NCBI GenBank assembly: GCA_046331625.1
Contig: JAXLQL010000006.1
Location: 1 to 64,000, forward strand
Reading direction: 5' to 3'
From: JAXLQL01 sp046331625
GTDB lineage: Bacteria > Acidobacteriota > Terriglobia > Bryobacterales > Bryobacteraceae
DNA length: 64,000 nucleotides
Numbering within the stretch: position 1 is the first letter of the stretch; the number at the start of each line of letters is the position of its first letter. This document shows, piece after piece, positions 27,450 through 36,078 of the stretch. A program made the position numbers and the translations under genes. A model generated the notes under the pieces. That model saw only the letters and a program-made list of their open reading frames with translations. It had not been told where the DNA came from and did no database searches.

Positions 27450-27868
27450 CTACCGTGGATCGGAAGCCGATCGATCAGAAGCGGTATGGTAGGTTGCTTG
27501 CTCAGTACCTGCCTTGCGTGATCGAGACGGACGAGGAACAGGATCGACTGGCGGAGATTCTCATGCGCATGACGATTCCGCCGCGCCAGTTGCCGGTCGA
27601 GGAAGAACGCCTCGTGGCTCTGCTTGGGCATTTGATCGAGGACTACGAATCTCGGGCGAATCAAGGAAAGACGAAGCACCTGACGCCGGTAGAGTTGTTG
27701 ACGTATCTAATGGAGGAGGGCGGACTCCGGCAGGTTGATCTGGTGGATGTGTTTGGGGCGCAATCGGTAGTGTCCGCCGTCCTCGCAGGTAAGCGCCCAA
27801 TCAACCTCGACCACGCGCGAAAGTTGGCTGCCCGGTTCCGTATGCCGATGGAAGCATTTGTTCGCTAG
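27440..27868 (+). CDS. higA: HigA-family antitoxin with Xre helix-turn-helix
   Basis: A 142-residue antitoxin. The C-terminal half is an Xre-type HTH (LTPVELLTYLMEEGGLRQVDLVDVFGAQSVVSAVLAGKRPIN); the N-terminal half should wrap the toxin. The GTG start overlaps higB by ten bases and is preceded by GGAGG, so translation is coupled. Expected to neutralise HigB and repress the pair through the palindrome at 27115. Confidence 0.9.
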   Translation: MPVTTVDRKPIDQKRYGRLLAQYLPCVIETDEEQDRLAEILMRMTIPPRQLPVEEERLVALLGHLIEDYESRANQGKTKHLTPVELLTYLMEEGGLRQVDLVDVFGAQSVVSAVLAGKRPINLDHARKLAARFRMPMEAFVR

Positions 27869-27879
27869 CCAAAATTTAG

Positions 27880-29526
27880 CTACACCCGGCGCGCGACCAC
27901 CACCGTAATATCGTCCGCCGCCGGAGCGTCGCCCATGAACCGCTCGGCCGCCTCATACACAGCCTTCATCACCTGATCCGCCGTGCCACCGCGCGCCGAC
28001 TTCAGCACCTCGAGCAGCCGCAGCTCGCCGAACTCGTCGAGCACGCTGTTCTGCGCCTCGGTTACGCCGTCACTGAACATCACCAGCACGTCGCCTGGAT
28101 CGAAGCGCACGGCCTCGGCCGAGTAAGGAATGTTTTTCAGGATCCCGAGCACCGGACCGCCTTCGGTCAACTCCTCGATCACACCGTTGGTCCGCAGCAG
28201 ATACGGCGGGTTGTGTCCCGCGTTCGAATACGTCAGCTTGCCCGACTTCGGATCGAACACCGCCAGGAAAAACGTGATAAAGCGGCCCGCCGGACAACTC
28301 GCGCTCACGCTGCGATTGAGCCGCGTCATCAGCGTCGCTAGATCCGCATCTTCCTCGGAAAGCACCTGCACACGAGCCTGCACGCTCGACATGAGCAGAG
28401 CTGCTGGCATGCCCTTTCCGGCAACGTCTCCGCAGATCACGCCAGTGCGCCCGCCGCTCAACTCGAGGTAGTCGAAGTAGTCGCCACCCACCGAACGGCA
28501 CGCAATGCTCGACCCGGCCAAGTCGAGGCCTTCCGCTTTCGGCGGCACCTTGGGCAAGAGATTCCGCTGGATATCGGCGGCCTGATCCAGTTCCTTGCGC
28601 ATCAGGCGCTGCCGCTCCTCCACCTCGGCCAAACGCGCGTTCTCGATACGGATGGCGGCAATGTTCGCCATCACGGTGAGTAGCGTCAGGTCGTCAGGCG
28701 TAAACGGCCGCAGGATGTCCGGCGAATCGATGTAGATGATGCCGATGACCTTGTCCTTCGTCTGGAGCGGCACGGCCAACAGACTCCGGACGTTCTGCTG
28801 CACAATGGTCATGCTTTCGCGAAGGGCTGCGTCGAGACTCGCGTCGGCGATGAGCAGCGATTCCTTTTGGTCGAGGACACGGTCGCGCACATTGCGGCTG
28901 ATGCGAAAGCTCTCCCCACGGGCGGCTCGGGGACTGAGCACGCCGTCTTCGAGCGTCATCACCACTCCACGGCGCGCCCCCACGGAGTTGACTGCCAGGT
29001 CAAGAATGACCTGAAACAACTCCGGCAGCGGACGATTTCCATCGAGTTCGCGCCCGGCGCTCAGCAAAGCGTTCACGCGCGGAGTACCTGCGATTTGCGG
29101 GCTCATCAAGGCTGCTTCGAGTCCGTTGGCCTCGCGCCCCACCACCTCGGAAAGATTCGTGCTGATGCTCCCGCGACCGACGCGCGTGTTGTCCTCGGGA
29201 ACGAACACCACCGTCTGATCGAGCGATTGCCGTGGATCCTGGTACGTAATGGATACGTGCCCGGCCTGGATCCGGTCGCCCGCTTTCAGGATCTTGGCGC
29301 CGCTGAGGCGCGCCCCATTGTGAAGCGTTCCGTTCTTGCTATCGAGATCGCGAACTTGCCAGACGTTGTTTTCGAATTCGAAGGCCAGATGCCGGCGAGA
29401 TAAGATCGAGTCCTCCGGGTATGCAAGGTCGTTGTCCGACGAGCGGCCCAACGACAGTCGCGTCCCATCGAGAGTGACGGTGCGCGAAGTTCCATCCGTA
29501 TGTTGAATGATCAGGGTGTTCGACAT
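27880..29526 (-). CDS. FHA-GAF-SpoIIE/PP2C phosphatase
   Basis: A 548-residue regulator. An N-terminal FHA domain (about 25-90) has the phosphothreonine-binding pattern GRSSDNDL, SRRHL and DSKNGTLHNG. A GAF domain (about 150-305) follows, then a linker helix (EERQRLMRKELDQAADIQRNLLP) and a C-terminal SpoIIE/PP2C phosphatase domain with GGDYFDYLEL and FSDGVTEAQN. RsbU-type proteins like this dephosphorylate anti-anti-sigma factors; the FHA module suggests control by a Ser/Thr kinase. No kinase or anti-sigma gene is adjacent, so its pathway partner is elsewhere. It is convergent with higA, 11 bases apart. Confidence 0.93.
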   Translation of the reverse strand: MSNTLIIQHTDGTSRTVTLDGTRLSLGRSSDNDLAYPEDSILSRRHLAFEFENNVWQVRDLDSKNGTLHNGARLSGAKILKAGDRIQAGHVSITYQDPRQSLDQTVVFVPEDNTRVGRGSISTNLSEVVGREANGLEAALMSPQIAGTPRVNALLSAGRELDGNRPLPELFQVILDLAVNSVGARRGVVMTLEDGVLSPRAARGESFRISRNVRDRVLDQKESLLIADASLDAALRESMTIVQQNVRSLLAVPLQTKDKVIGIIYIDSPDILRPFTPDDLTLLTVMANIAAIRIENARLAEVEERQRLMRKELDQAADIQRNLLPKVPPKAEGLDLAGSSIACRSVGGDYFDYLELSGGRTGVICGDVAGKGMPAALLMSSVQARVQVLSEEDADLATLMTRLNRSVSASCPAGRFITFFLAVFDPKSGKLTYSNAGHNPPYLLRTNGVIEELTEGGPVLGILKNIPYSAEAVRFDPGDVLVMFSDGVTEAQNSVLDEFGELRLLEVLKSARGGTADQVMKAVYEAAERFMGDAPAADDITVVVARRV

Positions 29527-29599
29527 GCAACAGGTGTACTGTCAGCCTAGCAGACTTCGGCTGACCCCGATGCTGCTGAAATGCGGGAAGATATCGCTA

Positions 29600-32500
29600 C
29601 TAAAGCGGCCGCGTCGTCTGGCTTCTCAAGAAGCCGATCAGGTCTGTCAATTCGGCTCGGGAGAGCACGTCTTCGTATCCCTCAGGCATCAGCGACACGG
29701 GGGCGAAGCCCATCTTCTTGACGTCTTTGCGCGGAATGCGGACCTCGTCGCCCGGGCCCGTAATCAGCCGGATCGCATCGGGCGTGCTCTTACCCATCAC
29801 GCCCGAGTAGATCTCGCGCTCCGTTTGCACCCGGTACACCTCGTGCCCCGGCACGAAGCTTTCGCTGGGAAGAACGATCGCTTCGAGCAGATCATGCGGC
29901 GAGCGGATGGCGCCGATCGAGGTGAGGTCCGGACCGACGTGACCACCCTGCAGCCCGATCGTGTGGCATCCTGAGCAGCCGGCTTTGGCGCCGAAGAAGA
30001 CCTCGCGACCGTGTTGGACGTCACCCTTGGCCGCGAGCGTAGCCTCGAGCTTCTTCAGCTTCTCGAGGCGCTGGTTGCGCTCGGCCTCCATGCGAGCCAG
30101 CAGCGGTTTGGCCGCGGACTTCACGGGGTCTGGGAACTTTGCCACCACGTCTTGCACGCGTTGTGTCCCGATCACGCCGAGGGAGCCTTCCACCTTCTCG
30201 AGCGCTTTTACCAAGGCTTGGCCCACTGCCTCGCTGTTGCTGTTACGGAAGGCATCGAGCAGATTGGGCAACACCAACGGATCGGCGGCGGCCAGTTGCT
30301 TTGCGGCGATGTCGAGCAGTTGCGCGTCGGTGTATTCGGCTCGACCCAGCACCTGACCGGCAGCCAACTTGGTATTGGCTTCCACTTTGGGAGCCACGCG
30401 CGAGATCAGGTAGGAGAAGTCAGCGTCGGAGAGCTTGGGCTGGCGGCTGCCGAGCGCGCTGAGCGCGGCCACCCGAACATCGTCCGGCTGGGCGGAGGAA
30501 TCGGCCAACTTGCGCAGCTCCGCGTCGAGCGCCGCCACGCCACGTGCTCGCGCCAGCGCGATGGTCTTGACGCGCACCGCCGGATCCGGATGCTCGAGCA
30601 GCTTTGCCAGGCCGGCGGTCCACTCGGCGGGGAATTCCTTGTTCGAGCAGCGCTCCGCCGCATCGAGCAGTAGCAGGTGGCGTCGCGTGTCGAGCGAAGC
30701 TCCTCCCAGCAGCCCGCCCAGTTGCTTCTTCATGCTGGCTTCGCCGCAAAATGCACCGATGGCGTCTTGCACCATCTCGGCTTCGGAATCGGAGAACTCG
30801 GGATGCTGCACGCGGGCCAGCAGGGCTTCGGTGAATCGAGCGCTCCATGCCGGATGGCGTGACACCACCCACAGCGACATGCGGCGCAATTCGGGATCCT
30901 TGTCATTGACGAAGGCGAGCACGTTCTGTTCGCGCAGGGGGCTTGCTTCCATCTGGTCAAGCGCGATGAGCGCGGCCTTCCTGACCGGCGCCGCCGGGTC
31001 GCTGAGCTTGCTCATGAGCGGCTGCGCGGACGCTTTGCCGAGTTGGATCAAAGAATAGATGATGGCGTGTTCGAGGAAGCGGTCTCCTGGGTTTCCTGTG
31101 GCTTCAATCAGGGCCGGAACTGCTGCCGGGTCGCCGATTTGCCCGAGCGCGGTGGCGGCCTGACGGCGCGCTGTTGGCTCGTCTTTGAGCAGGATCTCCG
31201 ACAGGCGTTTCACCGAGTCTTTGTCTCCGGCCATTCCCAACTGTCGCGCCGCGGCTTGGCGAACTTCGAAGCGCTGGTCATCGAGAGCGGCACGCACGGC
31301 GGCCGTGTCTCCAATGCGCGAGAGCGCGAATACAGCCGAGGTGGCGCCGCGAACGGACTTGGCTTCCGCTCGCATCTTCGACAGTGCGGGAACGCTTGCC
31401 GCGCCCGCGGCGACCAGGCCTTCGAGCGCACGGTCATGCACGACCGGCCGCGGATCATCGAGCAGCGCGGCCGTCAGCGGCTGGATCTTCTCGCCGCGGG
31501 GATCGTCGACTTTGGGCGCTCCGTTGCGCCGGACGCGATAGAGCATGCCGAGAACATCGGGCTTCGAGACACGCGACAGCGGGCATCCATGAATGAACCA
31601 CGCGCCCGTATCGACCACGATCAAGCTTCCGTCGGCGTCTTCCATGACGTCGGTCGGGTGCAGGTCCGCGTCCGCGGCAACGAAAAAGTCCGAGTCTTTG
31701 GTCTTGAAAGTGGATCCGTCGCGGCTGACCTCATGGCGCTGGACCCGATGCGAGTTGAACTGCGCAGTAAAGAGGTTGCCTTGGAAGTCACCGCCGAACG
31801 AGGTCCCGCGGTAGCGCAGCAATCCCGAAGGCGCGATGCGGGCGAACTTGGTCATCACGGGCATCAGGTCGCCTGTGCGCTTGAACTCGTCCATCGCAGG
31901 ATGCGGCTTCGGATACACGCCGCCTTCCACGAAGTGCAAGATCGAGTCGCGCTGCCCGTCGCTCGGATCGCGGAAGTAGGTCATAGTGCCGAAGACATCG
32001 CCCGCTTCGGTGAAGACAACTTCCACAGGATTGTCGAACCCGCCGCCTGCGAAGACTTCGAGTCCGGTGCCGTCGGGACGGATCCGCCAGATGCGTGAAG
32101 CCTTTCCTTCGTACTTGCGCCCGTCTTTGGTCTTGATGTTGAATCCGTGGCGGCCGTCGGTGAGGTAGAGCCAGCCATCCGGACCCATGATCGGCCCGTG
32201 AAGGCTGGCCGCGTTGGCCGAGAGATTCCAGCCCTCCACCACCACTTCCTGCACGTCGGCGACGCCATCGCCGTTCGTGTCCTGGAGCCGGATCACCTTG
32301 GGCGGCGCGGCCACGTAGAGGCTGCCGCGATACCAGACCGCGCCCGCCGGCAGAGTCAGTTTCTCCGCGAAGGTGGTGGTCTTGTCGTAGACGCCGTCGT
32401 GGTCGGTGTCTTCGAGCTTGGTCACCACATAGTCCGGGGCGGCGGACATCTCGGGTGTCTTCATGGTCTTGCCCGAGGACTCGCACATGTACATGGCGCC

Positions 32501-32695
32501 GTCAGGCGCGATGGTCCCGAGCATGGGGTAGCGGACCAAGCCGGGCTTGGCCGCTAGCTCCACCGTGAACCCCTCAGGGACGGTGATGGAGGCGAGACCT
32601 CGCTTCTCGGCCGGTGGTCCGGTGCGGAGCCATCCCGAGCGCCACGCGACGAATCCCGCCGCCGCTGCTGCAAGAACGAACCCAATCTTCTTCAT
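29600..32695 (-). CDS. Large cytochrome c / propeller / HEAT-repeat protein
   Basis: A 1031-residue membrane-anchored or exported protein. An N-terminal hydrophobic segment (MKKIGFVLAAAAAGFVAW) precedes a PVC-type propeller domain (about 35-400, with LEDTDHDGVYD and DTNGDGVADVQEV). A long HEAT-repeat region follows (about 420-830), and a C-terminal haem domain has C907-S-G-C910-H911. This order matches the putative membrane-bound dehydrogenase / haem-binding family common in Planctomycetes, Verrucomicrobia and Acidobacteria. The likely role is periplasmic electron transfer linked to sugar or glycoside oxidation, unproven. I use ATG 32695, preceded by GGAGG, instead of the longer frame. Confidence 0.88.
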   Translation of the reverse strand: MKKIGFVLAAAAAGFVAWRSGWLRTGPPAEKRGLASITVPEGFTVELAAKPGLVRYPMLGTIAPDGAMYMCESSGKTMKTPEMSAAPDYVVTKLEDTDHDGVYDKTTTFAEKLTLPAGAVWYRGSLYVAAPPKVIRLQDTNGDGVADVQEVVVEGWNLSANAASLHGPIMGPDGWLYLTDGRHGFNIKTKDGRKYEGKASRIWRIRPDGTGLEVFAGGGFDNPVEVVFTEAGDVFGTMTYFRDPSDGQRDSILHFVEGGVYPKPHPAMDEFKRTGDLMPVMTKFARIAPSGLLRYRGTSFGGDFQGNLFTAQFNSHRVQRHEVSRDGSTFKTKDSDFFVAADADLHPTDVMEDADGSLIVVDTGAWFIHGCPLSRVSKPDVLGMLYRVRRNGAPKVDDPRGEKIQPLTAALLDDPRPVVHDRALEGLVAAGAASVPALSKMRAEAKSVRGATSAVFALSRIGDTAAVRAALDDQRFEVRQAAARQLGMAGDKDSVKRLSEILLKDEPTARRQAATALGQIGDPAAVPALIEATGNPGDRFLEHAIIYSLIQLGKASAQPLMSKLSDPAAPVRKAALIALDQMEASPLREQNVLAFVNDKDPELRRMSLWVVSRHPAWSARFTEALLARVQHPEFSDSEAEMVQDAIGAFCGEASMKKQLGGLLGGASLDTRRHLLLLDAAERCSNKEFPAEWTAGLAKLLEHPDPAVRVKTIALARARGVAALDAELRKLADSSAQPDDVRVAALSALGSRQPKLSDADFSYLISRVAPKVEANTKLAAGQVLGRAEYTDAQLLDIAAKQLAAADPLVLPNLLDAFRNSNSEAVGQALVKALEKVEGSLGVIGTQRVQDVVAKFPDPVKSAAKPLLARMEAERNQRLEKLKKLEATLAAKGDVQHGREVFFGAKAGCSGCHTIGLQGGHVGPDLTSIGAIRSPHDLLEAIVLPSESFVPGHEVYRVQTEREIYSGVMGKSTPDAIRLITGPGDEVRIPRKDVKKMGFAPVSLMPEGYEDVLSRAELTDLIGFLRSQTTRPL

Positions 32696-32759
32696 CGCCC
32701 ACCAACCTCCTTCGCGGACTCGACCGATCAACGCACTTCTGAATTCAACTTCACAGCCG

Positions 32760-32854
32760 ATTGTGGGGCAGGCTTTAGCCTGCGGCGGACTTCAGTCCGC
32801 CTTCTGACTGCGGGACTGAAAGTCCCGCGCTGGCTAAAGCCCGCCCTACACAAT
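32760..32854. repeat. REP-like double-hairpin repeat, inverted pair
   Basis: Two copies face each other: ATTGTGGGGC with hairpins GCAGGCTTTAGCCTGC and GCGGACTTCAGTCCGC, then the reverse form ending GCCCTACACAAT. The outer ends are complementary (ATTGTG/CACAAT), so the whole unit can fold into one long cruciform. It lies between the cytochrome/HEAT gene and the sulfatase, touching the sulfatase stop codon. Confidence 0.88.
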
Positions 32855-34506
32855 CACATTTTGCTCACATCCACATACTGGGGACCCGACCGCTCGCTCC
32901 CAGACTCGAGCATCACTTCCAACCGCGCCGGACCCGCCGGCAACGCCAACTCGAACCGACACGATCCCGCACCTGCGGGCACAGGCGCGTTCGCCGTCAC
33001 CGTACCCACGCGAAGCTCGGCGTTGGCGTCGCCGGTCATCTTCGCCATCCGGACCTTCACGTAATACTTCGCCGCTGTCCGGACATCCACTTCCCAGTGC
33101 CCCACCGAATCCGTTGCCCAACCCGAGTTCTCGCCGCGCCAGTCTTGCCGCGTGAGAATGGTCGGACTCTCGTGCGGAGTGCCCAGATGGATCCGGGGCG
33201 GGGCATAGCCGCGTGTCGACGACACATCTTGGAACCACGCCTCCGTTTCGCGGCGCAGCCGCGCAGCGACATCGGGCTTCTGCCGGGAGATCTCGTTGCG
33301 CTCTCCAGGATCGGCAGTGAGATCGAACAGTTCATGCCCGCGCACCAGCTTGTACTGCTGCGTCCGCGCCGCGCAGTCACGGAACAACTCGGGCACGTCG
33401 CCGCGATGCCATTGCGTGAAGAGCGTCCGGTCAGCCCAGTGCGCGCCGTCGCCCTTGAGGAGCGGCATCAGGCTGCGGCCATCCATCTTCGGACCATCGG
33501 CCTTCACGCCACAGGCTTCGAGAATAGTCGGCAGCACGTCGATGTGCGCGGCCGCGCGATCGGCCTTCGTTCCGGGGCGAACTCTGCCCGGCCATCGCAG
33601 AAAGAACGGCACCCGGATGCCGCCCTGATACGGCGTTCCTTTGATGCCGCGCATGCCGCCATTGAAGCGATTCCGCTGGGGTCCGTTGTCGGTGAGATAA
33701 ATGAGGATCGTGTTCTCCTCGAGCTTCAACTCTCTGAGCTTGGCGAGGAGCTTGCCGGCGTTCTCGTCGATGTTCGCCACCATGCCATAAGTCTTGGCGG
33801 TGGCGTCGTCGAGCCCCTTGCCCCGGAACGGATCCACGTACTTGTCGGCGATGGTCAGCGGATCATGCGGTGCGTTGGTGGGCAGGTAAAGAAACCACGG
33901 GTGCCGGCGGTTGCGCTCGAGAAACTCCATCCCTTGCTGAAAGAAGATGTCTGTGCAGTAGCCCGGGTACTTCTGCTCCTTGCCCATATTTTGCAGGATC
34001 GGGTCAAAGTACGAGTTTCCCGGCGGGTCCGATGGCTGGCCCACGCCGCCGCCCTTGCACACGATCGATTCCTGAAAGCCCTGGTCAATCGATCGCAACG
34101 GGTAGTTGTCGCCGAGGTGCCACTTGCCGAAGATCCCCGTGCGGTATCCGGCCTTGCCGAGATACTCGGCCATGGTCACCTCGTCCGGATGCATCATCGA
34201 GCGGCCGAGGTAGGTATCGACAACGCCGGTCCGGTAGTTGTACCGCCCCGTCATCAGGCTTGACCGTGTGGGCGAGCACACGGGGCACACCTGGAACTGC
34301 GTGAACTGCATTCCCTCGCGTCCGATGCGGTCGAGGTTCGGAGTCTGGAGCACCGGATTGCCGTGAAGCGACACGTCGCCGTAGCCCTGATCATCGGTGA
34401 TGAAGATGAGCACGTTGGGCGGACGTCGCGAGCGGCTCGTCTGAACAGCGGGCGCGGCAGCCGGAGCTAACGATGCGGCGAGCCATTCGCGGCGGGTAAG
34501 CGTCAT
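32854..34506 (-). CDS. Exported type I sulfatase
   Basis: A 550-residue formylglycine-dependent sulfatase. A twin-arginine leader (MTLTRREWLAASLAPAAAP) is followed by FITDDQGYGD, whose aspartates bind calcium. The activation motif CSPTRSSLMTGR gives the cysteine that is oxidised to formylglycine. HAPHDPL-type and GNxxGW-type segments are present as NAPHDPL and NRFNGGMRG. A ~110-residue C-terminal beta-rich extension follows the catalytic core (from about residue 420). It should remove sulfate esters from polysaccharides or other organics in the periplasm; the substrate is not predictable. ATG at 34506 is preferred over a GTG three codons upstream. Confidence 0.93.
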   Translation of the reverse strand: MTLTRREWLAASLAPAAAPAVQTSRSRRPPNVLIFITDDQGYGDVSLHGNPVLQTPNLDRIGREGMQFTQFQVCPVCSPTRSSLMTGRYNYRTGVVDTYLGRSMMHPDEVTMAEYLGKAGYRTGIFGKWHLGDNYPLRSIDQGFQESIVCKGGGVGQPSDPPGNSYFDPILQNMGKEQKYPGYCTDIFFQQGMEFLERNRRHPWFLYLPTNAPHDPLTIADKYVDPFRGKGLDDATAKTYGMVANIDENAGKLLAKLRELKLEENTILIYLTDNGPQRNRFNGGMRGIKGTPYQGGIRVPFFLRWPGRVRPGTKADRAAAHIDVLPTILEACGVKADGPKMDGRSLMPLLKGDGAHWADRTLFTQWHRGDVPELFRDCAARTQQYKLVRGHELFDLTADPGERNEISRQKPDVAARLRRETEAWFQDVSSTRGYAPPRIHLGTPHESPTILTRQDWRGENSGWATDSVGHWEVDVRTAAKYYVKVRMAKMTGDANAELRVGTVTANAPVPAGAGSCRFELALPAGPARLEVMLESGSERSGPQYVDVSKM

Positions 34507-34670
34507 CGGATTCACATTGTACTTGAAGTGGCGTGTCGACGAGTGGACGCATCGCGTGTATGGCCGTACACGGCGCGGAAGCGATCACTCTCAGAAACTC
34601 GTCATTTTCGGGGCTTTTCGCGTTGGAACTGGGCGTGCCATTCAGATGCAGCGAAAGGAACGAAAAAAAA

Positions 34671-35939
34671 ATGCTTGCCCTGAAGTACCTGTTGATTCTC
34701 TCCGGCGCCGGCCTGTGGGGCTTCGCGGGATGGTGGTCATGGAAGAAACGCAGCGTGGAACTGCCACTCATCGCCCGCCTCGGCGCAGTTGCGATTGTTC
34801 TCATGCTGCTCGGAATGTCGATTCAAGTGGTGCCCTCCGGAGCCGCGGGCATCCGCGTCAGCCAACTCTCCGGAACCTTGCCCACGACTCTCTATCCCGG
34901 AACCCACTTCGTGCTGCCACTGATTCAGCACGTGGTGGTCTACGACACGCGCGACAACGTGTTCCAAACGGTGATCCTGGCCGATCCGAAACAAACCCAA
35001 ACCGGCGACCAGTTGAAGGTCCAAACCCGCGAAGGCCTGATGGTGGGCCTCGCCGTGGCAGTGCGCTACCGGCTCGACCCGCAAAAGCTGTCGCACATCC
35101 ATGCCAATCTGCCGCAACCGGTGGAGAAGGAACTGGTGCCGCCCGTGGTGGCGAGCGCGTTCCGTGAGGTTGCGCCGAATTACACGGTCCGCGAGTTGTT
35201 CGCCGCCAAGCGCGAAGAGGTGAGGAAAGCCGCGTCAGACGCCATCTCGAAGAAGCTCGCCGCCGACGCGATCCTGGTGAAGGAAGTGATGCTGCGCGAC
35301 ATCCAGCTTCCGGCAGAATACGCCAAGGGCCTGGAAGGCCTGCTGCTCAAGGAGCAGGAGAACGAACGCCTGGGTGTGGAAATGGAAGTGAAGGCGAAGC
35401 TGGTGAAGGCGGCGGAACTCGAAGCCGAGGCCGTCAAGGCGCGCCAGGTGAAGCAAGCGGAGGCCGACGCGCAAGTGGTAGTGCTGCAGAGCAAGGCGCA
35501 GGCCGACGCCATGCAGTACACGCTGCCGCTCAAAGAGAAGCAGATCCAGCAGACCAAGCTCGAAGCCGAAGCGCGTAAGGAATCGACGGTGAAGCAGGCC
35601 GAGGCGGCCGCCGCGGCGAAGGTGATCGACGGCAAGGCGGAACTCGAGCGCCGGAAGCTGATGAACGAGGCCGACCTGCACCGTGTGCAGGTGATGTCGA
35701 AAGCTGACGCCGAGCGGATGCGGATGGAGGCGAGTGTTCTGAAGGAGAGTCCGCTCCTGATCCAGAAGATCATCGCCGAGCGCTTGTCGGACAAGGTGCA
35801 GATCATGATGGTCCCGAACGACGGCAAGTTCTTCTTCGCGAACGATGTGCTGCGCGGAGCGCAGAATCCGTTCCAGATGCCGGTTGCGCCGGCGGTGCAG
35901 ATCCAGCCCCAAGCGCACCAGCCCGCCGAGCAGCAGTAA
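34671..35939 (+). CDS. SPFH/Band-7 (prohibitin-like) membrane protein
   Basis: A 422-residue protein with two N-terminal membrane segments (about 1-20 and 33-55), an SPFH domain (GAAGIRVSQLSGTLPTTLYPGTHFVLPLIQHVVVYDTR... to about residue 215), and a long alanine/glutamate/lysine-rich coiled coil (about 215-370). It ends in a short proline-rich tail. SPFH proteins oligomerise into membrane microdomain scaffolds and often control proteases. I use the ATG at 34671 with AAAGGA upstream; the open frame extends earlier without family similarity. Its stop is followed by a repeat pair and then the VIT/VWA gene on the same strand. Confidence 0.92.
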   Translation: MLALKYLLILSGAGLWGFAGWWSWKKRSVELPLIARLGAVAIVLMLLGMSIQVVPSGAAGIRVSQLSGTLPTTLYPGTHFVLPLIQHVVVYDTRDNVFQTVILADPKQTQTGDQLKVQTREGLMVGLAVAVRYRLDPQKLSHIHANLPQPVEKELVPPVVASAFREVAPNYTVRELFAAKREEVRKAASDAISKKLAADAILVKEVMLRDIQLPAEYAKGLEGLLLKEQENERLGVEMEVKAKLVKAAELEAEAVKARQVKQAEADAQVVVLQSKAQADAMQYTLPLKEKQIQQTKLEAEARKESTVKQAEAAAAAKVIDGKAELERRKLMNEADLHRVQVMSKADAERMRMEASVLKESPLLIQKIIAERLSDKVQIMMVPNDGKFFFANDVLRGAQNPFQMPVAPAVQIQPQAHQPAEQQ

Positions 35940-35962
35940 CACTCGCAGACAGCAACAAACAA

Positions 35963-36054
35963 TTGTGGGGCAGGCTTTAGCCTGCGCGGGACTTTAGTCC
36001 CGCACAAGCCGGGCGGGACTAAAGTCCCGCGCAGACTGAAGTCTGCCCCACAAC
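35963..36054. repeat. REP-like double-hairpin repeat, inverted pair
   Basis: Inverted pair of the element, forward TTGTGGGGCAGGC with stems GCAGGCTTTAGCCTGC and GCGGGACTTTAGTCCCGC, then the reverse copy ending GTCTGCCCCACAA. The reverse copy's first stem (GCAGACTGAAGTCTGC) carries paired changes. It stands 25 bases before the start of the VIT/VWA gene, so it lies in that gene's leader or promoter. Confidence 0.9.
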
Positions 36055-36078
36055 TCGGTTTCCAAGGAATCCCAACAG

